Positions 45,219 through 57,186 of a stretch of 64,000 bases of DNA are shown here, piece after piece. Origin of the DNA: Mauremys mutica (lineage: Eukaryota; Chordata; Testudines; Geoemydidae); contig NC_059082.1 of NCBI RefSeq assembly GCF_020497125.1, positions 60,032,948 through 60,096,947 of the forward strand. Reading direction: 5' to 3'. Numbering within the stretch: position 1 is the first letter of the stretch; each line of letters starts with the position of its first letter. Position numbers and translations under genes: made by a program. The notes beneath the pieces are model-generated. The model made no database searches, was not told where the DNA came from, and saw only the letters and a program-made list of their open reading frames with translations.

Positions 45219-47239
45219 TTTCTCCCTTACACTTCTGTGCACTGTATTCTGTATGTGCATTGTACATATTGCATTTTAAAAATAAATAAATAAAGAAGCT
45301 CTATTTTCATTTAAATTGACAATATCCTACCATGTTTCACACATTTATTTAACAAGTATGATTGATTAGGTGTTTTACCCTTCAATCTTCTAATCAGTTG
45401 TTTTATAAGAAGGTTGTCCATTTAAGTGTTAATTTAAACAATGGCCTAGAAAGAGGTCATGGTCTGGACGGTAATTTTCTCAAATATATTTAGAGGATTA
45501 ATTTCATCTGCAGTTTCATTGGTCATTTTGCCACTGACCACAACTGTGAAAGACATCTTGTTTTGAATTCACTTTTGCAAAACAGTAGTAAGTTAATTTG
45601 CTCCATGCCAACTACACACCATCTCAGAGAATTCTAATCCAATCTGTTTTCTTTTAGGTTATTTCTTTAATTTTTTAAATGGGTTAAATATTCAAAACAT
45701 CAAGTAGAGGATAGCATTGCTATTTTTATTATGTACATACTCACCATATCAGGCCAGATTTGGCAAACTTTACTCAAAATGAGTTACATTTACTCACACA
45801 AGTAGCTTTTTTATGTCAATTGGGCTACTCATGGGAGTAAGTGCTATTCAGTGTACGTTGTAGCATAAATATAATAGGCACTTAGTTATATCTGGGGAGC
45901 CCTACAAAAGATGACAGAGAGCAGAATTAGTCTTATTGCTGGAATACTTTAAAACATATCCAAGAATCCAATTATTTTGCCTTTACTCATGTTGAGCAGT
46001 ACCTTAAAACATGAGCAGCCCTATTAATTTCAATATCAAAATGCTAGATGACCTAAGTGTTGTTATTCCCACTCTGAGCCAAGTCCTATTTCTTGTGAGT
46101 GAGGGTGGCAGAACCAGAGACAGATCTGGTGGCAATTGGCAACTGAGTGGGACTCCCTTTTAAGAAAGGTCAAGAATTGAATGAGCATTGGTTGTGCTAG
46201 TTTTCCGTCTTTTCTGACAATCTGTTCTTGGTCCCAAATAAACAAGAATTTGCCATTAAGAATATAGAAAGTGGCTCAGCTTAAGTTTGAAGAATGTATG
46301 TATTTGTGTGTGTGTGTGTATCTGTCGGGGGGTGGGGGGGAGAGCAAAGAGGGGCTGTTAATATGACAAGATAGCCAACAAACTGTAGTGTACTTTAGAA
46401 GCAGAAAATGCCAAAATACTCTTATACAAGAACCTGAGCGTATGATCAGAAGGGAAATTAATTAAACCCATTGCTGTTTACTAGACTTGAAGAAAAGTCA
46501 GCTCTGTGGAGCATCCTCACCATTGTTATATTATTTTCTAAAAAACATTGCATATTTCTCCACATATGCTGTTACACTCCCTAGAGCAGAGGAAGGATTT
46601 TATGAATGTTTTCTGTGTGTTGAGATGAAGCTTTCTTTAATTGCTGCACTCATCTATTGTTGCCTGGGTGGAGAAATGTCTTTGATATTATTCATAGTGA
46701 TACTGCTTAAGTAAAAAATCTGCTGCATTTAAAAAAAAAGATTTTAGAAAATGGCCTTCGAAACAGAGCTGTGTAAATTTTTTCAGACAAAACTTTTTTG
46801 TCCACCCAAAAATGCAGATTTGGGTTCACAACAACATTTTGTGAATTCATGTCAAATTTGCTGAATTGTTCCAATGACAGCAAGCTGAAAAATGAAATGA
46901 AATATTTCATTTTAAAAGTTTTATTTTAAACAACTTTTACTTCTTTGCAAGCCCGAGGTTGTTATTGAGTTCACGAGCACAGAATTTGGCTCCTTCGTAT
47001 TTGTTCTGTGATGATGATTTGAGGCTTCCTCCAAGTCACCAATTTTGGTGTCTGAATCAAATAAACAGAATTCTAATTCCCACATAAATCTCATGCTATA
47101 AATAATTAGAAAAAAATCACATAGTATTCAGCTTAATTGATTGAGCTATTTAGTTTGGAGGGGCTGGCATGCAAAACAGCAATATAAGTGCCTATTATTA
47201 AAGAGTACAGCAATAGGACTATTCTACTGACCACCTGAC

Positions 47240-50070
47240 CAGTATCGTGAAGGTGACTGTGAAATGCTCAGGGAGATTAGAGAGGCTATAAAGACAGAAA
47301 ACTTAATAATAATAATAGAGGATTTCAACTATCACCATATTGACTGTGTACATGTCACCTTAGGATGGGATGCAAAAATAAATTTTCTAGACATATGAAT
47401 GACTGCTTTGTGGAGCAGCTAGTCCTGGAACCCACAAGGGGAGAGGCAATTCTTCATTTAGTCCTAAGTGGAGCACAAGGTCTGGTCCAAGAGGTTAATT
47501 TAGCTGAACTGATTGATAATAGCAACCATATTATAATTAAATTTAACATCCTTGTTGGGGGAGAATACCAAAGAAGCCCACCACGGTAGCATTTAACTTC
47601 AGAAAGGGATACTGCACAAAAATGAGGAAGCTTGTTAAATGGAAATTAAAAGGAGCAGTCACAAGAGTGAAATGTCTGCAAGCTGCATGGAGACCTTTTA
47701 AAAACACCATAATAGAGGCTCAAATTAAATGTATCCCCCAAATTAAAAAGAATAGTAAGAGGACCAAGAAAGGCCACCATGGCTAAACAACAGAGTGAAA
47801 GAGGCAGTTAGAGACAAAAAGGCATCTATTAAAAATTGGCAGTCAAATCCTACTGAGGAAAATAGAAAGGAGTATAAGCTGTGGCAAGTCAAGTGTAAAA
47901 GTATAATTAGGCAGGTCAAAAAAGAATTTGAAGAGCAACTAGCAATGGACTCAGCAACTAACAGCAGGGTTTTTTTTTTGTTTTTTTTAATACATCAGAA
48001 GCAGGAAGCCTGCCAAACAATCAGTGGAACCAGTGGATGATCAAGGTGCTAAAGAAGCACTCAAGGGTGAAAAGCTAAATGAATTCTTTGTGTCAGTCTT
48101 CACTGCAGAGGATATAAGGGAGATATCCACACCTGAGCCATTTTTTAAAGTGACAAATCTAAGGAACTGTCCCAGATTGAGATATCAGTAGGGGAGGTTT
48201 TGGAACAAACTGATCAATTAAACACTAATAAGTCACCAAGACCAGATGGTATTCCCCAAGAGTTCTGGAGGAACTCAAATATGAAATTGCAGAACTAAAT
48301 GTGATATGTAACCTACCACTTAAATCACCTTCTATACCGGATGATTGGAGGATAGCTAAAGTGACACCAATTTTTTAAAAAGGCTCCAGAGATGATCCTG
48401 GCAGTGACAGTCTGGCAAGCCTAATTTCAGTTCCAGGCAAATTGGTTGAAATTATAGTAAAGAACAGAATCATCAGACACATAGCTAAACATGATTTGTT
48501 GGGGAAGAGTCAATATGGGTTTTGCAAAAGGAAATCATGCCTCACCAGTCTATTAGAATTCTTTGAGAGGGTCAATGGACATGTGGACAAGGGTGATCCT
48601 TTGGATGAGTGTACTTCGACTTTCAGAAAGCTTTTGACAAGGTCCCTCACCAAAGCCTCTTAAGCAAAGAAAGCAGTCATAGGACAAGAGGGAAGGTCCT
48701 CTCCTGGATCAGTAATTGGTTAAAAGACAGGAAACAAAGGGTGGGAATAAATTGTCAGGTTTCAGAATGGAGAGAGGTAAATAGTGGTGTCTCCCAGGGG
48801 TCTGTACTGGGGCCAGTGCTGTTTGACATATTCATAAATGATCTGGAAAAAGGGCATAAATAGTGAGGCGGTAAAGTTTGCAGGTGATATAAAATTACTC
48901 AAGACAGTTATGTCCAAAGCAGACTGCAAAGAGTTAAAAGGATCTCACAAAACTGGGTGACTAGGCAAGAAAATGGCAGATGCAGGGGCGGCTCCAGGCC
49001 CCAGCACGCCAAGCACGTGCTTGGGGTGGCATGCCGCGGGGGGCGCTCTGCCGGTCGCCAGGAGAGCGGCAGGCAGCCAGCCTTCGGTGGCATGCCTGCA
49101 GAGGGTCCGCTGGTCCCGCAGCTTCGGTGGAGCTGCGGGATCAGCGGACCCTCCGCAGGCACGCCTGCGGGAGGTCCACCGGAGCCGCGGGACCAGCAGA
49201 GTGTCCCCTGCGGCAGGCCACCATGCTTGGGGTGGCGAAATGTCTAGAGCCGCCCCTGGGCAGATGAAATTCAGTGTTGATAAATTCAAAGTAATGCACA
49301 TTGGAAAACACAATCCCTATTATACATACAAAATGATGGGGGTCTAAATTAGCAATTGCCACTCAAGAAAGAGATCTTAGAGTCATTGTGGATAGTTCTC
49401 TGCAGATATCTGCTCAATGTGCATCAGCAGTCAAAAAAGCTAACAGAATATTAGGAACCATTAGGAAAAGGATAGAAAATAATCCAGTAAATATCATAAT
49501 GCCTCTTGATAAAACCATGCTACACCCGCATCTTGAATACTGCATGCAGTTCCGGTCACCCCATCTCAAAAAAGATAGATCAGAATTGGAAAAGGTACAG
49601 AGAAGGACAACAAAAATGATTAGGGGTATGGAACAATTTCCATATGAGGAGAGATTAAAAAGATTGGGACTTTTCAGCTTGGAAAAGAGACAACTAAAGG
49701 GACTATAAAATTTTGAATGGTGTAGAGAAAGTGAACAAGGAAGTGTTATTTACTCCTTCACCTAACACAAGAACCATGGGTCACCCTATGAGATTAATAG
49801 ACACAGGGCCGGCTCCAGACCCCAGCGCGGCAAGCACGCGCGTGGGGCGGCATTTGCCGGCAGGGGCGGCAGGCTGGGCCGGTGGACCTGCCGCAGTCAT
49901 GCCTGCGGGAGGTCCACCGGAGCCCCGGGACGACTGGACCTGCCGCAGGCATGACTGCGGAGGGGGCGCTCCTCCCGCGGCTCCAGCGGACCTCCCGCAG
50001 GCATGACTGCGGACGGTTCGCTGGTCCCGCGGTTCGGCTGGACCTCCCGCAGGCATGACTGCGGAAGCTC
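47240..50070 (+). pseudogene. CR1 ORF2 (endonuclease-RT), heavily broken
   Basis: Pieces in order: endonuclease C-terminus (FVEQLVLEPTRGEAILHLVL, then SNHIIIKFN, where the family has SDHN, so the catalytic Asp is lost); linker around 47795-48040 (EENRKEYKLWQVKCKSIIRQ); RT palm in 48442-48663 and 48609-48863 ([57 protein letters not shown]); thumb and C-terminus in 49388-49708 ([20 protein letters not shown]). Frameshifts separate these. The first MITE splits the coding text after KMAD. A T-run at 47971-47989 may be slippage. Confidence 0.88.
48983..49258. mobile_element. GC-rich hAT MITE inside CR1
   Basis: CAGGGGCGGCTCCAGGCC at the left and CTAGAGCCGCCCCTG at the right, with a perfect 8-bp target duplication ggcagatg at 48975-48982 and 49259-49266. 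The interior has a palindromic middle (tccgctggtcccgcagcttc against gagctgcgggatcagcgga). Its six-frame ORFs are chance frames of GC-rich sequence. Confidence 0.95.
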
Positions 50071-50242
50071 CACTGGAGCCGCCGGACCAGCCAACCGTCC
50101 GCAGCTGCAGGCGGTCCAGCCGAGCCGCGCGACCAGCGGACCCTCCTCAGTCATGCCCGCGGGAGGTCCGCTGCTCCCGGGGCTCCGGGGCCTCTCCCGC
50201 GCATGACTGCTTGAGGAGGCCGAATATGTAGAGCCGCCCCTG
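49804..50242. mobile_element. Second GC-rich hAT MITE inside the same CR1, with tandem repeats
   Basis: CAGGGCCGGCTCCAGACC at the left and GTAGAGCCGCCCCTG at the right, with a perfect 8-bp target duplication aatagaca at 49796-49803 and 50243-50250. It is related to the MITE at 48983. Its interior holds four to five imperfect units built around ggacctcccgcaggcatgac and tgcgga at about 60-70 bp spacing (49880-50075), continuing into an inverted version near 50150-50200. Non-coding. Confidence 0.93.
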
Positions 50243-50620
50243 AATAGACAGCAGGTGTAAAACAACATAAGGAAGTACTTCTTCCTGAATGCACAGTCAG
50301 CCTGTGGAACTCATTGCCAGCAGATGTTGTGAAGGCCAAGACTATAACCGGTGTCAAAAAAGTATTAGATAAGTTCATGGAGGATAGGCCCATCAATGGT
50401 TAGTAGCCAAGATGGTCAGAGATGCAATCCCATACTCTGGGTGTCCCTAGTCTCCAACTGCCAGATGCTGGGACTGGATGACAGCGGATGGATCACTGAA
50501 TGATTGCCTGTTCTGTTCATTCCCTTTGAGTCATCTGTTATTAGCCACTTTCAGAAGACACGATACTGGGCTAGATGGACCACTGGTCTGACCCAGTAAG
50601 GCTGTTCTTACATTTTTAAT

Positions 50621-51461
50621 GTTGGACTATGGTATGGGAAATCCTGAGCAACATGGAAAAGACTAGTTGTGGCTAATACAAACATGGGACTTGTATAGAA
50701 AATGATCAGTCAAAAGGGGTCTAAAATCTGACCAAAAATCTCATAACAAAAGTTTGTTATGCCTCCCTTGAGCCATTCGTAGGAAGTGATTTGTAATCTA
50801 AGTATGGAAAGGAATACCTTTTATCTGAGGCTAGTCTGGCTGAAGAAGAAAGATAATGAGGAAAAGAATATTTATTCTGAAGTTCCCTTCAAGGAAAAAT
50901 GTCATCCCCAGAACTTGATTTATTGGGTGTGAAGTACAGATTCAATAAAATCTTTGATGCCTTTAGATCAGGAAAATAATATTTTATAATGTTAGAGAGG
51001 AAAAAACTGTCCATTTAAATGCAAGATTTAGGCAAATTAGATTGCATGGAATGCACTCAGGAAGAAGGGTTAGTCTAAACATCCTTCAACTGTAATTGTG
51101 TTCACTATGAGCTAGATTGTGCCTTTGACAACACACCTGGGCAGGGGAATAAAGGGGAGGAAGAAATCCCACTTGCACGCCTGCATGGTTTGGGTGTGTG
51201 TACCAGCTTATAACCCTGTTGCCTGAAAAGATGGGTGGGAAGAGGCAGAGAGTATGCAGAACCTTGGCAGAATCAAATCACTGCAAACACTGCTGAATCT
51301 GCATGGGGGAAGCGGGGGAAACTGTCATAATTTGCTGTTTGTATAGCAGGCAGCAGCAGCAAATTACTACTCCCCCTCCCACTCCTTGAACAAGGGGGAA
51401 AATGGAGGGTGTTGTGTCTCCGAGGGGCGGTGGGGTTTCTGCTTGGGCGGTTCAGCTAATA
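50621..51461. other. no gene seen
   Basis: Spacer after the CR1 tail; nothing recognised. Confidence 0.4.
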
Positions 51462-51469
51462 TACTACCC

Positions 51470-51653
51470 CAGGGGTTCCCAACGCTGTGCCCGCGGGCGC
51501 CATGGCACCCACGGGGGCATCTAAATGCACCCACGTCCTGGCCGGTGGTCGAGCATTCGCCAAAATGCCACCAAAATTCAGTGGCATTTCGGCGGCGACA
51601 CCTCTGCATGACGCCGCTTGCCGCCAGCCAGACAAAAAGGTTGGGGACGACTG
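51470..51653. mobile_element. 184-bp hAT-type MITE
   Basis: Begins CAGGGGTTCCCAACGCTG and ends AAGGTTGGGGACGACTG. Flanks are tactaccc (51462-51469) and cactaccc (51654-51661), an 8-bp duplication with one change. The interior has a paired segment, ccaaaatgccaccaaaattc with cagtggcatttcggcg. Different family from the CAGGGGTCGG and CAGGGGCGG MITEs. Confidence 0.85.
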
Positions 51654-51809
51654 CACTACCCCTTTCTTGGGGTAGCTCCTAAGCCTTGTAAGTAAAGATT
51701 TAAACATTTTGGGTATAATTCTGCCTTCATATGTGCACATGCCTCTCCTTGATATTTCTTTTGTTTTATTGGGTGGAACTGTGGGCGGCACTGGACTGAA
51801 TTTCTGGCC

Positions 51810-51965
51810 AGATTTTCCATGGGCACCTCAATCAGTGGCCAAACTTTGAAAGACATCAGCCATCCTCCAGACACCTCAGTGAAGTGGCGAGATTTGCAAA
51901 AGAGTTCAGGACTGAGAACACCAGGAGCTGCTGGGTGCTGAGCAGTTTGGAAAGTCTGGCCCCTT
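51810..51965 (+). repeat. dispersed repeat (gattttcc...gtgcctca family)
   Basis: gccagattttccatgggcac and ctgggtgctgagcagtttgg with gaaagtctggccc are palindrome-like words that also occur, in other order, at 56690-56950 (gggtgcctcaattttggggg, cctgattttcagaaatcacc). The class is unknown. Confidence 0.35.
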
Positions 51966-53679
51966 TATTTTGCGTGTGATTTATTTGACTTAAGATCAAG
52001 ATATAAAATAAATCTCTTTTATGTTGCCTGAGCACTACAGCTGGAATCTCCTTGTGCGTGTTATCCATGGCTGCTCTCTGATGTTTGTGTGTTTATTATG
52101 CACAGCAATTAAACATCCCTTTTTCCTAGACAAATTAGAGCTGAGCAAGTTTGTGATTTTGCTGGCAGGCTTACAAATCTCGCTGTGCAGAGCTCACTGT
52201 GTTTTCTAATGTTTCTGTGTCACGATGTATCTGGTGTGACTGGGGTTGTTACATTTTCATAGCAAAGCTATAATGATTTCATACTGATTAAGTGGAAATA
52301 ATGCCAACTTCTGTAGCTCCATTATATGAAGAAAACACCCTTTACATTGTTTTCAAAAACAGGGGTGGCAGACCTGGGAAGGGAGAGGGTGGCTAGCACC
52401 GTCACAATGGAAATAGTGTATGGGGGCTGGTGTATCTGGGTTTCTATCCCTTCCCAATGTTTTCTAGTCCCGCTCTCACAGAGGAAGAGTGGGCCCTAGC
52501 TATGTTCCCCCCGCCAGATACATGCATGGGGCGGGGGGCAGAGACAAGAACAGGACATGGAGGAAAGGCTGGAGTGGCTACCATGGTGCAAAATTGGGCT
52601 GATCATTGGAGAGCAGGTAAAGCTGTCCAGCCCAGCCCTGCTTACCAGTTACTGAAGGTCTTTGTGGAGACACTTGGCCATGGAGAGAGGCAGGAGCACA
52701 TTACTGGAGTGGGGGACAGGGCACCAGCACCTGGGAGGGGGCAGGGAGGTGTTGGCACACATGGCACCAGCTGCTGGGGTGCGGTGAGAGACAGGACAGG
52801 GCAATGTGCACCAGCCACCCAGGAATTGCCATAGGAACTGCAATAGGAGCTACCAGGGAACCTCTTCCCAATCTGGACCTGGCTGCTCTCCCCCTCACCG
52901 GCAACCACCTGAATAGCTCCCCTCGCTCTTCTTCCTTTCCACCCCCTCCTGTTCCAAAATATGTACATGTATATGTCTGTGTATGTATGTATACATTACA
53001 CACACACTCACTGCACCTGTGCTGCAGTGAAGATTATTTTCTTCAGCTCCCTGTTTCACAAGGAAAGTGCACTCATTACTACATTCCTTTCAGGGTGCAT
53101 CAGCATACACCCTGCTGCATAGCTAGCCAGCTGCACGGTGGGTGGATTGGGTGGAGCTGTGGGTCATTTAATGCATTGTGTGACCTATAGGCATAATGAC
53201 GAAGCAGGCCTCTCTGCTCTCTGAGCTCAGCAACTGCAGTGATGCCTGACTGTATATAAGATGCAAAAAAGTTGGGGAGGCTCCTTATTTCCAATTCCCT
53301 AAGTGTACCTTGGCCTAGAAATAATGTGGTCCAAAACGAATGGCCAGATTAATGATTTACACTAGGGCAATAAGATCTGTATCACAGGCTGGCTGCCCTT
53401 TAAGGCTGAGCCTGCTTGTGACCTAGCAGCTAGCTCCAAGCTGATGGTGAAATGCAACTTTAATCATAATTAGTGACCCCAGCTGCAAGGAATCAGGGAG
53501 GAGTACTTAACCAGAGTTGGGAGTTCACTCTAGAGGAAGAGACTGCAGACAAGACATATGTAGATAGGAGATGGGGACCCCTTGCTGCATTGCACCCTGA
53601 CACAAGAGGGTGCTTCGGGCAGTGAGTATCCTGCCTTACAAACTGATTAGGTCTATCTGCATTTGTCTTCCTGCTGTCA

Positions 53680-53790
53680 GTGAAGCATTTTTTCAAAACT
53701 GACAACTTCCCACAGAAAGTTTTGGTTTTGATGAAATGGCATTTTCCAATGGTAAAATATTCCATGAAAAAATTTCCAGCCAGCTCTAGT
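53680..53790. repeat. AGAGCTGGTT-type MITE fragment
   Basis: AT-rich sequence with caaaactgacaacttcccac, gatgaaatggcattttccaa and a right end ccagccagctctagt, the inverted end of this family. Confidence 0.45.
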
Positions 53791-56689
53791 CCCGTATTCT
53801 TATAGCTAGAGTTCCCAGCAGAACCTGAATGAAAAACATCAGTATTTTGTGAGCATTTTCACTAGTGAATGTGGGACTTATGGGGTAATTGGTGTCTCTG
53901 AAGCAGTTTGAAAAGACGCCAAGTAATTCATACAGGTCATGGCACTGGTCCCTTTGAACCTCTAGTTAGCTTTGCTACTAAGTTGACCCAAGTCACTGCC
54001 TGGTCTTAATAACAACCCTCATGCAAGTTTCAGGTAGCCATTCTGCATGCCCAGCACTTTAACTTTACTTCCTTCACTGCAGAACTCTATTCTGATAGTC
54101 ATACGTGCATATGACATTGCATAGGTGAAAACCCCTGAAAGGAGAAAACACATGCATCACAATAACAGATGAATCACTTCAGACCAAAGGATAAATTCAG
54201 GTTGTCACAAAAATGATTTCACAGACTGAATTTTACCAATGTGTTGAGCATGTTTATATGGGTTATCTTTATGAGATTTATGTGAGAAGCTTGAAGAGAG
54301 AGACTGGAAGGAAGGAAAGAAAAGGAGACCGAAAGTGCAGACAGCGGGGAATGGAAAGAAAAATATATTGGAAAAAAACATGCTTAAGAAGGGAAAGTGA
54401 ACATCTATTTTAGCATTGTTTTTCCTTTTATGGGGACTTTGGTTACAAAGAAATAGGGTTTCTGAGGATAGTTTTAAATGAATGGGAAGTCGTGAGATTT
54501 GTGCCAATAACAAATGGATGGAGGGGGAGAAAGGTAAAGGGTGCCAGTGCCAGGAGCTCCACCGGTTCCTCTGCCAACAGCATCCAAGACCCCATGTACA
54601 AATAGTGTAATAACTAAGAGGCAAAACAAAAGGCAGGGGTAGAACCTACGGCACTTACATCAGGAGCTACTGAAGCAGCCAAAGGAGTGTCAGGGCTCAT
54701 GTCAGCAGTGGCTGCTGTGAAGCAACATCATCAATAATAGCCAGCACGGCAGTTTCTCCTCTTCCTTCCTCTTAACAACAAAAGTCAGCAGCAGGGATAG
54801 CAGATAATCCTCCTTGGGGTCAAGGCTTCAGAGAAAATTATTATTATTTTCCTGCTAGTAATCCCCCAGCTGATGATCTGTCTCTTTCTCCTGTAAGTCT
54901 GCGGTTGTATGTACTGTGTTACAGGAAGTACAAACCATCCACTAAGGTCAAAGACAATAATTATTTTGGAAACACATCAGTAGACAATTTTAACAATCTC
55001 TGAGTTTGCATTAGAACCTTAAACACTGGTGGCTGGTAAGAGTAGTGGCAACATCATGTATCCCACACACGCACACACATGGCACTATTCTTCCACTGCA
55101 GGATAAAAGTAACAATCATGGAGACATGTATTGATATCAGTGGGCATTACTTGTGCCCTATGGTGGAAGAACAGGGCCCAAGGATGGGTGCATATATTTT
55201 AATACAAAAGGAAGACAAAAACTATGCAATGGTAAGACCAGTTTTGCAGAATTAAACAAAAGAATTGTGACTTACTTCTATTTACATGTTGTTTTAGAAA
55301 GTGGCCCCGTTGCACAGTCTTACAAGTTATTTTTCTTCACAAGGAAACAATGTTTAGTCTTTGAATAAATGTTTTAGTGTTTTTTGATAGTTTTGGGGGG
55401 GAGCTTATTGGTGTTTGTGCTGAGATTCCTGAAAGAAGGGGATTGCCAGTATGCTGTTTGTGACCACCTCTGTTCCAGAGCCGGTGTATATAATGTTAAA
55501 TAAATAAGTTACACATACATAGAATATTCCTAGACCCCATATCACTAATGTCTTCTCCTTTAGGAGGGTGACCTACAATGCACCAACATCTGTTCTTGTT
55601 TGGCAGAGAGATACATGAACCCCATAGGCCCAATTGCTATTAATAAAGACACATTGGTAGAGCAGCAATGATACACTCATTTATATCTACCCTTTAGCTA
55701 AGTAGCTGCATGGAGTAGGGTGAAAAACTGATATACACCTTTCAGCAGAATCCATTTTAGTACTAATAAGATATATGAGAAAGTTCCTTTAGGAAACATG
55801 TTGACTTCTGTGTCATAATAAAATCATTTCTGTTTGAAACTTGGTAGCATTGAGTTTAATTACAGCCTAAAATTCAGGCTAGTTTTACCCCAGTAAATTC
55901 TACAAAGTCTGATAACAAAATTATGAGCCAGGACAGAACTGTGGTTTTGAATAGAAATCATAGGTGATCTAGTGCTTTCAGAAATATCTGAAAAAAGGAA
56001 GAACTTTTCAGGTTCAGATTAATTTCACTTGGAGTTTTGAGGTCAAATCCAAATCCAAAAATAAACCTCACAAATTAAGAACTGTGATTCTTTTGTGAGC
56101 CTACTGAGAATCAAAGACATCAAGTTTTTCACACATATCTAACACTGAGGTAACTGCTGTGTTCAGAAAAAAATAAGGTATTTTGGGTATTTATAATAAT
56201 ATTTAGCTAATGTTTGCCGCATTCAAGCATATCTCTCTAATGACACAGAAAAGAAGGGTTGTGGTTTGTTTGTTTGTTTTTTCCTGGGCAAAGCAGGCTT
56301 TGGCATTCACAAATAATGGCACTTGGGTGATGAAATCTCCAACTATCTAAAATGGAGATAGCCGTTTTAAAGATCTACAGCGACATAAAAATGTTCTACA
56401 CTGGATTTGAAATCCACTGCTTAGCAGTGTTTGATATCATTGTGAGCTTCAATGAGAAAACATTTGAGTAGTAAATTTTGTAGGAAATGGCAGAAACATG
56501 TAAAAATAAAGATAGAAAAGATTTATTAACTCAAAAGGGGAAATGCAGAATTGTTCCCTATCACTGCCATATAGTCTCACATATTTTAAGAGACCATTTT
56601 TTATGATAGTTCATTCCATTTCACGGAGATGGTACACAGTAAAAATCTAGATTGGATGTTGAGATGTAAGCACCTTGGACCAACATTTT

Positions 56690-56950
56690 ACAAAGTGGCA
56701 AGTGATTTTTGGGTGCCTCAATTTTGGGGGTACTCGATACCTGATAGAGAGGTCCTGATTTTCAGAAATCACCCACTCTGACTAATGATTAGTCATCTGT
56801 AAATCTATAATAAGGTATCTATCTGAAAGTGAAATGTTTTTCAGAAGTGCTTGGCTATCATTGAAGTCAATGGGAGTGCTGTATATCTGAAAATTAGTCC
56901 ACTTAATTAGGTGCTTAATTATGGATTTAGGTGCCTAATTGGAAAATTTA
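56690..56950. repeat. folded dispersed repeat (gtgcctcaatttt family)
   Basis: gggtgcctcaattttggggg near the left and ggatttaggtgcctaattgg near the right, with cctgattttcagaaatcacc and tttttcagaagtgcttggct between. The middle carries cattgaagtcaatgggagtg, a near-palindrome that also occurs at 14340 (cccattgacttcaataaagt). Probably an old folded element. Confidence 0.4.
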
Positions 56951-57017
56951 GGACAAAATAATTTTGTAATACATTGTAAAGGACTTCACTCTGTATGTGG
57001 CAACAATAGATTAAAAC

Positions 57018-57186
57018 TGGAGCTGGTTAATGTTTTAAATTGTTCTTGTTTAAAAAACGGGTTTAACTAGAAAATGATTTTTTTTATGAAAAATATCTTT
57101 TTTTGACAAAAGTATTTAGGTTTTTGGCTAATTCCTGAACTTTTTCACTGGCAGGGAAAGGGGGATTATTTTGCAACAAGCTCTAG
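57018..57186. mobile_element. AGAGCTGGTT-type MITE
   Basis: tggagctggttaatgtttta at the left, ttgcaacaagctctag at the right, AT-rich interior with T and A runs. Related to 31719 and 45186. Confidence 0.5.

Larger units (their letters stand above)
40847..47194. other. long stretch with no gene seen
   Basis: 6.3 kb of mostly AT-rich DNA. Two small repeats of the AGAGCTGGTT family lie inside (44340-44422, 45186-45218). (TG)n occurs near 46304-46320, followed by a G-rich tract. ORFs in the area are short and lack coding character. Confidence 0.4.
47195..50620 (+). mobile_element. CR1 LINE, 5'-truncated, carrying two hAT MITEs
   Basis: It starts within the endonuclease region (ctactgaccacctgaccagt, gaggatttcaactatcacca) and runs through the reverse transcriptase to the 3' end (gatactgggctagatggacc, actggtctgacccagtaagg, ctgttcttac at about 50605-50615). 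Two MITEs (48983-49258, 49804-50242) interrupt it; without them it is about 2.7 kb. The tail is a decayed form of the GTTCTTAT repeat. Confidence 0.9.

Noticed and set aside
48945..50268. Several 80-124 codon ORFs on both strands
   Set aside because: They lie in GC-rich MITEs, where stops are rare by composition. No family similarity, and they overlap in all frames.
52430..52834. 134-codon plus-strand ORF
   Set aside because: No domain, no conserved motif, low-complexity Gly/Thr-rich stretches, and competing long frames on the other strand.
53388..53560. LTR-like or SINE-like segment (cacaggctggctgccctttaa)
   Set aside because: Similar in style to reptile LTR promoters but without boundaries. 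Not enough to annotate.
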